In this document: piece by piece, positions 1 to 5,392 of the stretch
Layout: every line of letters starts with the position of its first letter
Position numbering within the stretch: position 1 is the first letter of the stretch
Source of the DNA: Odoribacter sp. AF15-53
GTDB taxonomy: Bacteria; Bacteroidota; Bacteroidia; Bacteroidales; Marinifilaceae
Assembly: GCF_003479425.1 (NCBI RefSeq)
Contig: NZ_QUHC01000025.1
Coordinates: forward strand, 1-17,827
Length of the DNA stretch: 17,827 bases
Direction of reading: 5' to 3'
Notes under the pieces: model-generated
The model's database searches: none
What the model was told of the DNA's origin: nothing
The model's input: only the letters and a program-made list of their open reading frames with translations
Made by a program: the position numbers and the translations under genes

Positions 1-9
1 GGTCCACCT

Positions 10-43
10 AATTTTTCACGTGAGCCAATTTTTCACGTGAGCC
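10..43. repeat. Perfect tandem 17-bp duplication with CACGTG core
   Basis: Two identical adjacent 17-bp units, 10-26 and 27-43, each carry the 8-bp palindrome TCACGTGA and end in GCC. They follow GGTCCACC at the very start of the window. Seen directly: exact head-to-tail repetition. Inference: multiple short repeats at a terminus resemble the ends of IS21-type insertion sequences, so this may be the edge of an element whose body lies to the left. A regulator-binding array is the alternative. No transposase is visible here. Confidence 0.6.
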
Positions 44-70
44 GTAAATATTCGTGGATGATCAAAAAAT

Positions 71-103
71 AAACCCTTGAATTTGCTTTAAATTCAAGGG
101 TTT
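71..103 (-). terminator. Rho-independent terminator after the tRNA, probably two-way
   Basis: A perfect 14-bp stem (71-84 with 90-103) closes a 5-base loop. Read on the minus strand it follows the tRNA gene and is followed by a T-rich run (complement of 61-70), as expected for its terminator. Read on the plus strand it is followed by TTTT and more T-rich sequence, so it could also stop a transcript entering from the left. Confidence 0.8.
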
Positions 104-127
104 TCACCGTTTTTCTCTTTTATTATG

Positions 128-200
128 TGGTACCACCAGGAATCGAACCGGGGACACAAGGATTTTAAGTCCTTTGCTCTACCAACTGAGCTATGGTACC
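128..200 (-). tRNA. tRNA with UAA anticodon (nominally Leu) on a tRNA-Phe-like body
   Basis: The 73-nt minus-strand sequence folds as a complete cloverleaf: 7-bp acceptor stem (GGTACCA/TGGTACC), 4-bp D stem with loop AGTTGGTA, 5-bp anticodon stem AAGGA/TCCTT with loop CTTAAAA, 5-nt variable region GTGTC, and T loop TTCGATT. The discriminator is A; CCA is not encoded. The anticodon is UAA, which reads the leucine codon UUA. Bacterial tRNA-Leu normally has a long variable arm, which is absent here. The D arm, GTGTC variable region, T loop and AAAATCC segment instead match my recollection of bacterial tRNA-Phe (anticodon GAA), so the gene looks like tRNA-Phe with G34 changed to U34. The T stem has one C-U mismatch (third pair), which may mean a decaying copy. 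That it is a tRNA is near certain; its amino acid is not. Confidence 0.9.
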
Positions 201-221
201 AGTGTTATTGTTTAACGGGTG

Positions 222-252
222 CAAAAGTAAAGGAAATTTTTGAAATCACAAG
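222..252 (-). promoter_or_regulatory. Promoter for the tRNA gene
   Basis: On the minus strand TACTTTTG (222-229) matches the Bacteroidota -7 consensus TAnnTTTG exactly. A weaker -33-like CTTG lies 19 bp upstream (249-252). The predicted start, near 215, is about 15 bases before the tRNA 5' end. Confidence 0.6.
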
Positions 253-617
253 CGTTTTATTAGAAAAAAATGAGGAAAATGGGAAAAAATGCCGTTTGGG
301 AGGGTGAAGTATGTAGTATTTTGAGTTAAAATAAGAAGAAAACGGATGGAAATGAGGTAAAAGACAGGCTACAACTCCAGTACCGCTCCCGAACACGTAC
401 GGAGTACCACCGGAGGGTACGGTTGCGGAATGATTGTTGTCGTGATCGTGTATCCTAGAGAAGGCTTTATCTCTTCTCGTTTACTTTTCATCTGTGGGGA
501 ATAGAGAGGAAAACATGTATTATTCATAAAAAAAAATCATGTGATAACAGAAGCAAGGCATATTTTGCCATAGCTGTTTCGGGAAGATCAAGAATAAAGA
601 AAAAATGCAGGATTATT
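253..617. other. Intergenic region without a convincing gene
   Basis: This stretch holds only short open frames with poor composition and no recognisable domain. It is AT-rich apart from a GC-rich patch at about 371-430 with four GTAC tetramers (380, 397, 404, 417). Weak hairpins can be drawn at 462-477 (GAGAAG/CTTCTC) and 546-578 (AACAG/CTGTT with an inner GGCA/TGCC). None has a T-tract typical of a terminator. A small RNA cannot be excluded, but nothing supports one firmly. Confidence 0.4.
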
Positions 618-646
618 TTTGATTATTAATAAATTACTTATATTTG
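618..646 (+). promoter_or_regulatory. Promoter for the RRM gene
   Basis: TATATTTG (639-646) matches TAnnTTTG exactly. TTTG at 618-621 is a -33 element with 17-bp spacing, slightly short. The predicted start near 653 leaves an AT-rich leader of about 90 nt before the chosen start codon, long enough for post-transcriptional control. Confidence 0.5.
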
Positions 647-741
647 TCGCGTTAGAAGATAAATAGTTGTTTATCGTTGAAACCAAAGATATACCTCTAC
701 GTACCCTTCTATATGTATTATTAATTTTAATTATTTTTATT

Positions 742-1035
742 GTGAATATTTTTGTTGCAAAGTTAAGCTCCACGACTACAAGTGAGGACTTACAAGCTCT
801 TTTCTCAGAGCACGGTTCTGTTTCTTCAGCCAAAGTTATTATGGATAGAGAAACTGGTAACTCTAAATGTTTTGGTTTTGTTGAAATGGAAGATGAAACT
901 GAAGGTTTCAACGCAATCAATGCTTTGAATGAATCTGATTTCCAAGGAAGGAAAATTGTTGTGAAAAAAGCAAGACCGAGAGAAGAAGGAGGCGACGATA
1001 GAGGTCATAGAGCCCCAAGAGAAAGAAGATTTTGA
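742..1035 (+). CDS. RRM-domain RNA-binding protein
   Basis: A 97-residue protein with one RNA recognition motif over most of its length. RNP2-like IFVAKL is at residues 3-8 and RNP1-like KCFGFVEM is near the middle, followed by a basic, Arg-rich tail (PREEGGDDRGHRAPRERRF). Such short RRM proteins are common in Bacteroidota, where members of the Rbp group act as global post-transcriptional regulators, including of polysaccharide-utilisation genes; a similar role here is an inference. I chose GTG at 742 because it gives the family's usual MNI(F/Y)V start. The open frame runs back to a TTG at 667, but that would add an AT-derived hydrophobic stretch unlike the family. Oddity: the second RNP1 position, normally Gly, is Cys. 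The gene has its own promoter and terminator and stands alone. Confidence 0.88.
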   Translation: MNIFVAKLSSTTTSEDLQALFSEHGSVSSAKVIMDRETGNSKCFGFVEMEDETEGFNAINALNESDFQGRKIVVKKARPREEGGDDRGHRAPRERRF

Positions 1036-1058
1036 TTCTGATCGTTAAGAATGAAGTA

Positions 1059-1089
1059 ACTGAGAGCTTGAGTGGCTCTCAGTTTTTTT
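1059..1089 (+). terminator. Rho-independent terminator after the RRM gene
   Basis: A 9-bp stem (ACTGAGAGC, 1059-1067, with GCTCTCAGT, 1075-1083) closes a 7-base loop. The stem runs directly into a T run ending at 1089. It lies 23 bp after the RRM stop. It also sits just past the convergent minus-strand gene ending at 1095, but on that strand no T run follows, so its main role is for the RRM transcript. Confidence 0.9.
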
Positions 1090-1094
1090 GTATG

Positions 1095-1697
1095 CTATTT
1101 GCCATATTTGGCTTTCAAGTAGGCGTATAGTACCTGGTGCATTAACTGGGCTTCTGCAAGTTCCTGGTCGGATAAATTGGGTGCGAGAGTGATGCCGTTA
1201 CAAACGTCAGTTAGTTGTTCATCCCGGTCAATCCGTTCGCTGAAGTTTTGCTCCATGAAAAAGATGTCGGATAGTTGCATCCGTTCAAGGGATTCGAGGG
1301 CAAGGTTGCGAGCTTCCAGAAGATTGTTCTCCCTGAATTTTTTCAGGAAGACTTCAATCAAACTGTCCGTGAAATAATCGGCGAAATAGTGCATCAGGAT
1401 AATCCGTTTTTTGACGCATTCGTAAATATGGGCCGGGGCTGACGAGATACTTTCACTAATGCCCAGGTAGGCCAGTTCTGCCAGTTCGATACTTTCCTCT
1501 TCTTCTTCATCCAGTTCGAGCAGGAGAATTTTGTATAACAAATCAGCGTAGTCTTCCTGGCGGGTGATATCCCGGCTTTCGTGGTAGTATTCGAAGCGAT
1601 TGGGAATGACTCTTTTCAGCAGGAGGCGGAGGGCTTTGCGATCCCCACTGGCACTGTGGAGTAAAGATTCGTCAAGTATGTTTTCCAGTCTATTCAT
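1095..1697 (-). CDS. Unrecognised helical protein co-transcribed with thiL
   Basis: A 200-residue cytoplasmic protein that I do not recognise. It has no signal peptide or membrane segment. Composition is rich in Leu, Glu and Ala, and it reads as almost entirely alpha-helical with an acidic run EEEEE at residues 64-68 followed by SIELAELAYLGI. The start is ATG at 1697. It lies 11 bp downstream of the thiL stop on the same strand and no promoter is visible between them, so the two probably form an operon. Context alone does not show a thiamine role. The codon pattern looks like that of the neighbours, with no sign of transfer. An adaptor or helical-repeat protein is possible but unproven. Confidence 0.8.
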   Translation of the reverse strand: MNRLENILDESLLHSASGDRKALRLLLKRVIPNRFEYYHESRDITRQEDYADLLYKILLLELDEEEEESIELAELAYLGISESISSAPAHIYECVKKRIILMHYFADYFTDSLIEVFLKKFRENNLLEARNLALESLERMQLSDIFFMEQNFSERIDRDEQLTDVCNGITLAPNLSDQELAEAQLMHQVLYAYLKAKYGK

Positions 1698-1708
1698 CGT
1701 AAAATATA

Positions 1709-2761
1709 TTATTTATCATCGGAAGGGGTAAAGTTTACCCAGCCTTGCGCTTTTAATTCAAATGAATTGCCATCTTTCGTGATCAAATTGTAGCCTTCAT
1801 TTTTCGAACAGGTGTGACCGATGATACTAATTTCTTCCATGGTAATCAGTTTGTCGTAGGCATCCAGAGGTGCTGTGAACAATAATTCGTAGTCTTCTCC
1901 ACCGGAGAGGGCGCATACTGTGGCGTTCATGTTGAGTTCCTCGGCCATTTTATAGGTTTGGTAGTCGATCGGGATTTTTTCCTCGTATATGTTACAACCG
2001 AGGCCGGAGTCGTGACAGATGTGCAGGATTTCGGAAGAAAGGCCGTCTGAAACATCCATCATGGCTGTTGGTTTGATCCCTTTTTCTTTCAACAACCGGA
2101 TAATATCCATCCGGGCTTCGGGTTTCAACTGGCGTTCGAGGATGTACTCGTACCCGGAAAAATCGGGTTGTGCCTTGGAATTCTCCTTGAAAACTACTTT
2201 TTCTCTTTCGAGTAATTGGAGGCCCATGTAGGCGGCCCCAAGATCACCGCTGACACAGATCAGGTTGTTCTCCTGAGCGGTGTTCCGGTAGACAATATCT
2301 TCTTCGTTGGCTTCCCCGATGACCGTGATACTGATGCACATTCCTATTTGCGATGAGGTGGTGTCCCCACCCACGAGATCGATCCCGTAGTGGTCACAAG
2401 CCAAGTAAATTCCCTCGTATAGTTCGTCGATTGCTTCCAGGGAGAAACGGTTGGATACGGCCAGTGATACCGTGATCTGTCTGGGAGTTCCGTTCATGGC
2501 GTAGATGTCGCTGGCGTTCGTGGCGACAGCTTTAAATCCCAGGTGTTTCAAGGGGGCGTAGGCAAGATCAAAATGTACGCCTTCGATCAGCATGTCGGTA
2601 CTTACCAGCACTTTCTTGTCCTTGTAATCCAGTACTGCGGCATCGTCTCCAACCCCTTTCAATGAAGATTCGTTTTTTAATTTTATATCTTGTGTCAGGT
2701 GACGGATCAATCCGAATTCCCCTAACGTGGATAATTTCGTTAATGGTTTGTTTTCACTCAT
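1709..2761 (-). CDS. thiL: Thiamine-monophosphate kinase
   Basis: ThiL phosphorylates thiamine monophosphate with ATP to give thiamine diphosphate, the last step of cofactor synthesis, in the cytoplasm. The 350-residue length is normal for the family. Family motifs, in order, are GVGDDAA (36-42), STDM (54-57), GGDTTSS (131-137), MDVSDGL (235-241) and SGGEDYELLF (286-295); the Asp-rich motifs bind Mg and nucleotide in the ThiL/PurM-type fold. The start ATG at 2761 is preceded by a well-spaced promoter on the same strand. It is followed after 11 bp by an unrecognised gene in the same orientation, and it diverges from the suf operon. No other thiamine gene is nearby. Confidence 0.96.
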   Translation of the reverse strand: MSENKPLTKLSTLGEFGLIRHLTQDIKLKNESSLKGVGDDAAVLDYKDKKVLVSTDMLIEGVHFDLAYAPLKHLGFKAVATNASDIYAMNGTPRQITVSLAVSNRFSLEAIDELYEGIYLACDHYGIDLVGGDTTSSQIGMCISITVIGEANEEDIVYRNTAQENNLICVSGDLGAAYMGLQLLEREKVVFKENSKAQPDFSGYEYILERQLKPEARMDIIRLLKEKGIKPTAMMDVSDGLSSEILHICHDSGLGCNIYEEKIPIDYQTYKMAEELNMNATVCALSGGEDYELLFTAPLDAYDKLITMEEISIIGHTCSKNEGYNLITKDGNSFELKAQGWVNFTPSDDK

Positions 2762-2784
2762 GTTCGTGTTCTTAATTTCGAGAA

Positions 2785-2816
2785 CAAAAATAAGCTAAAT
2801 TGATGAACGACGCAAA
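2785..2816 (-). promoter_or_regulatory. Promoter for thiL
   Basis: On the minus strand TATTTTTG (complement of 2785-2792) matches TAnnTTTG, and TTTG (complement of 2813-2816) lies 20 bp upstream, an ideal spacing for the Bacteroidota housekeeping sigma. Transcription would start near 2778, about 17 bases before the thiL ATG. Confidence 0.7.
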
Positions 2817-2823
2817 TGAATAT

Positions 2824-2878
2824 GTGGCTTCGCCACGTTACAGGTTTGCAGGTTACAAGTTTGAGGTTACGGGTTTAT
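2824..2878. repeat. Small hairpin plus degenerate GGTTACA..GTTT repeats
   Basis: A GTGGC-TTC-GCCAC hairpin (2824-2836) is followed by three diverged direct repeats of about 14-15 bp starting near 2836, 2851 and 2865 (GGTTACA-AGTTTGA type). They lie in the divergent thiL/sufB region outside both core promoters. No function is evident. Confidence 0.5.
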
Positions 2879-2916
2879 GCTTAATAGCTGAATCATAATG
2901 GGGATTTATCACGTAA

Positions 2917-2951
2917 TAGATATTATCTACCCGATAGATGATTGGGCGGGT
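2917..2951. promoter_or_regulatory. Dyad symmetry upstream of the suf promoter, candidate operator
   Basis: TAGATA-T-TATCTA (2917-2929) is a perfect inverted repeat. Its right arm can alternatively pair with TAGAT at 2935-2939, and ACCCG (2929-2933) can pair with CGGGT (2947-2951), followed by GA and nine Ts. The block ends at the -33 region of the suf promoter. Either a repressor/activator site or competing RNA hairpins could explain it; its position upstream of the likely start favours a DNA operator. This is an inference. Confidence 0.4.
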
Positions 2952-2971
2952 GATTTTTTTTTATACTTTTG
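2942..2971 (+). promoter_or_regulatory. Promoter for the suf operon
   Basis: TACTTTTG (2964-2971) matches the TAnnTTTG -7 element exactly. A TTGG at 2942-2945, 18 bp upstream, is an imperfect -33 element, which would suit an activator-dependent or moderately strong promoter. Transcription would begin near 2978, leaving a leader of about 78 nt before sufB. Confidence 0.6.
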
Positions 2972-3017
2972 CACAGATTGATAAAATTGAATTTTTTGGG
3001 GAAGTTTGTTCCTGTCA

Positions 3018-3045
3018 TTTTCAATTTTCAATTTTCAATTTTCAA
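3018..3045 (+). repeat. Four tandem TTTTCAA heptamers before sufB
   Basis: TTTTCAA occurs four times head to tail without error (3018-3045), ending 10 bp before the sufB ATG and lying within its predicted 5' leader. Such arrays can change copy number by slippage; here a change would alter leader length and the sequence close to the start codon. A comparable 7-bp array precedes sufC. Confidence 0.85.
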
Positions 3046-3055
3046 TTAAATAGTT

Positions 3056-4501
3056 ATGGCTAAAGAACAAGACGATATATTGAACGAAGTAACTGAGGGT
3101 GAGTATAAATACGGTTTTGTTTCTGACGTGGAAACCGAGATGATCGGGAAAGGATTGAACGAGTCGGTGATCCGGTTGATTTCACAGAAGAAAGAGGAGC
3201 CGGAATGGATGCTGGAATTCCGGTTGAAAGCCTACCGTCATTGGCTTACCATGAAAATGCCCACGTGGGCTAAATTGGAGATCCCGCCAATTGATTATCA
3301 GAATATCGTGTATTATGCTGCCCCGAAGCAAGAGGTAAAGAAGTCATGGGACGAGGTTGACCCGGAGTTGAAGGCTACTTTTGACAAGTTGGGGATTCCT
3401 TTGGATGAACAAAAGGCGTTATCCGGGGTGGCGGTGGATGCCGTGATGGATAGCGTGTCGGTGAAAACGACGTTTAAGGAGACCTTGGCAGAACGGGGTG
3501 TGATCTTTTGCTCGTTTTCCGAGGCGGTGAAAAATCACCCGGATCTGGTGAAGCGTTATTTGGGGTCAGTAGTTCCTTATTCGGATAATTTTTTCGCTGC
3601 GTTAAATTCAGCAGTCTTTAGTGACGGGTCATTCGTGTATATCCCGAAAGGGGTACGTTGCCCCATGGAGTTATCGACGTATTTCCGGATTAATGCGGCA
3701 AACACGGGACAATTCGAGCGTACGTTGATCGTGGCCGAGGAGGAGAGTTACGTGAGTTATCTGGAAGGATGTACAGCCCCGCAGCGGGATGAGAACCAGT
3801 TACACGCGGCAATCGTGGAGATCGTGGTGGAGAAAAATGCAGAAGTGAAATATAGTACGGTGCAGAACTGGTACCCGGGTGACAAGAACGGGAAAGGAGG
3901 TATCTATAATTTCGTGACCAAGCGGGGAATTTGCAAGGGGGATAACGCTAAGTTGATTTGGGCTCAAGTGGAGACCGGATCGGCAATTACCTGGAAATAT
4001 CCGAGTACGATATTGAAGGGGGACGGGTCGGTGAGTGAGTTCTATTCCGTGGCGGTAACGAATAACTATCAACAGGCGGACACGGGAACCAAAATGATTC
4101 ATATCGGGAACAACACGCGTAGCCGGATCGTTTCGAAAGGTATTTCCGCCGGGTATAGTTCCAATTCTTACCGGGGACGGGTGAAGGTGGTGAAGAATTG
4201 CAAGAATGCCCGGAATTTTTCGCAATGTGATTCTTTGCTTTTAGGTGATAAGTGCGGGGCACATACGTTTCCTTACCTGGAAGTGGCAAATCCCACGGCA
4301 CAAGTGGAACACGAAGCGACAACCTCGAAGATCGGAGAGGACCAGATATTTTATTGTAATCAGCGAGGTATTTCAACGGAAGATGCTATTGGCTTGATCA
4401 TTAAAGGATATGCCGGGGATGTGATTAACAAGATGCCAATGGAATTTGCCGTGGAAGCGCAAAAGTTATTGCAGATCAGCCTGGCAGGAAGCGTGGGGTA
4501 A
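3056..4501 (+). CDS. sufB: Fe-S cluster scaffold SufB
   Basis: SufB is the core scaffold of the SufBC2D complex, where cysteine-derived sulfur and iron are assembled into Fe-S clusters in the cytoplasm. The 481-residue length is typical. Family segments include the N-terminal [10 protein letters not shown], the [11 protein letters not shown] region whose Cys is the likely sulfur-accepting residue, and the C-terminal [21 protein letters not shown] block holding the Cys implicated in cluster assembly at the SufB-SufD interface. The ATG at 3056 follows the heptamer array and fits the family start ([12 protein letters not shown]). It is the first gene of the operon. Unlike the tightly packed genes further on, it is separated from sufC by 117 bp. 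Confidence 0.98.
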   Translation: MAKEQDDILNEVTEGEYKYGFVSDVETEMIGKGLNESVIRLISQKKEEPEWMLEFRLKAYRHWLTMKMPTWAKLEIPPIDYQNIVYYAAPKQEVKKSWDEVDPELKATFDKLGIPLDEQKALSGVAVDAVMDSVSVKTTFKETLAERGVIFCSFSEAVKNHPDLVKRYLGSVVPYSDNFFAALNSAVFSDGSFVYIPKGVRCPMELSTYFRINAANTGQFERTLIVAEEESYVSYLEGCTAPQRDENQLHAAIVEIVVEKNAEVKYSTVQNWYPGDKNGKGGIYNFVTKRGICKGDNAKLIWAQVETGSAITWKYPSTILKGDGSVSEFYSVAVTNNYQQADTGTKMIHIGNNTRSRIVSKGISAGYSSNSYRGRVKVVKNCKNARNFSQCDSLLLGDKCGAHTFPYLEVANPTAQVEHEATTSKIGEDQIFYCNQRGISTEDAIGLIIKGYAGDVINKMPMEFAVEAQKLLQISLAGSVG

Positions 4502-4612
4502 GAGCTAGAAGTTAAAAACTAAAAGCTAAAAATTGAAGAGACTGTCGGCCTAGGGAGTAATGCAGGAATAGGATTTGGATCAAGAATCTAAAATCTAAAA
4601 TCAAAAATCTAA
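4500..4612 (+). repeat. sufB-sufC spacer with two degenerate 7-bp arrays
   Basis: Directly after the sufB stop, 7-bp units run from 4500 to 4534: AAGAGCT, AGAAGTT, AAAAACT, AAAAGCT, AAAAATT. A second array at 4585-4612 has AATCTAA, AATCTAA, AATCAAA, AATCTAA and ends 6 bp before the sufC ATG. Between them is a non-repetitive stretch containing CCTAGG. No terminator hairpin or clear promoter is seen; TA-N3-TTTG at 4569-4577 misses the consensus by one base. Confidence 0.7.
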
Positions 4613-4618
4613 AATATT

Positions 4619-5386
4619 ATGAAGGGGTTACTAAAGATAAAAAACTTACATGCCGCGATTGACGGGAAAGAGATATTGAAAGGGATCGACTTGGAGGTGA
4701 ATGCCGGGGAGGTTCACGCGATCATGGGACCGAATGGAGCCGGGAAAAGTACGTTGTCGGCCGTGTTGACAGGCCGGGAATGTTTCGAGGTGACGGAAGG
4801 AGAGGTTTGGTTTAACGGGAAGAATTTATTGGAGCTTCCGGCAGAAGACCGGGCAAGGGAAGGGATATTCCTGAGTTTCCAGTATCCGGTGGAGATTCCC
4901 GGCGTGAGCACGGTGAATTTTTTGAAGACGGCAGTAAACGAACAGCGTAAATATAAAGGTTTGCCCCCATACCCGGCAAGCGAGTTCTTGAAGATGATCA
5001 GGGAAAAGATGGAATTGGTCAATATTGATAGCCGATTGTTGAATCGTTCTCTGAATGAAGGATTTTCCGGTGGCGAGAAGAAGAAGAACGAGATATTTCA
5101 GATGGCGGTGTTGGAACCGAAATTAGCCATTTTGGACGAGACGGATTCCGGGTTGGATATTGACGCTTTGCGTATCGTGGCCAACGGGGTGAACAAGTTA
5201 AAACGGCCGGATAACTCGACTATCGTGATCACTCACTATCAACGTTTGCTGGATTACATCGTTCCGGATGTCGTGCATGTGTTGTATGACGGTCGTATCG
5301 TGAAAACGGCGGGTAAAGAGCTGGTCATGGAATTGGAGAAGTATGGTTATGATTGGATAAAACAAGAAGTTGAGGCCGGTAAGTAA
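4619..5386 (+). CDS. sufC: Fe-S assembly ATPase SufC
   Basis: SufC is the ABC-type ATPase that binds SufB and SufD and drives the conformational change needed for cluster assembly; it is soluble and not a transporter. The 255 residues contain Walker A GPNGAGKST (37-45), a Q loop in FQYP (about 87-90), signature FSGGEKKK (149-156), Walker B with D-loop LAILDETDSGLD (169-180) and the H-loop His206 (ITHY). The FSGGEKKKNEI signature is characteristic of SufC as opposed to ordinary ABC proteins. The ATG at 4619 follows a heptamer array. sufD starts 6 bp after its stop, supporting co-transcription. Confidence 0.98.
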   Translation: MKGLLKIKNLHAAIDGKEILKGIDLEVNAGEVHAIMGPNGAGKSTLSAVLTGRECFEVTEGEVWFNGKNLLELPAEDRAREGIFLSFQYPVEIPGVSTVNFLKTAVNEQRKYKGLPPYPASEFLKMIREKMELVNIDSRLLNRSLNEGFSGGEKKKNEIFQMAVLEPKLAILDETDSGLDIDALRIVANGVNKLKRPDNSTIVITHYQRLLDYIVPDVVHVLYDGRIVKTAGKELVMELEKYGYDWIKQEVEAGK

Positions 5387-5392
5387 TTGAAG

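Noticed and set aside
205..396. 63-codon minus-strand open frame beside the tRNA
   Set aside because: It overlaps the likely tRNA promoter, is low complexity (Phe/Ser rich from A/T runs) and has no recognisable domain.
667..741. N-terminal extension of the RRM protein from a TTG codon, giving a hydrophobic, membrane-like stretch
   Set aside because: The stretch comes from AT-rich leader DNA, and RRM proteins of this family begin at the MNI(F/Y)V position; GTG at 742 fits.
3018..3045. Possible CRISPR-like array
   Set aside because: Units are 7 bp with no spacers; this is a simple tandem repeat and no cas genes are present.
3800..4376. Two long minus-strand open frames inside sufB
   Set aside because: They are antisense shadows of a clearly coding gene with well-conserved SufB motifs; their His/Pro/Arg-rich translations look random.
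5387..5392. TTG start for sufD directly after the sufC stop
   Set aside because: An ATG two codons later gives the normal start and a reasonable spacing.
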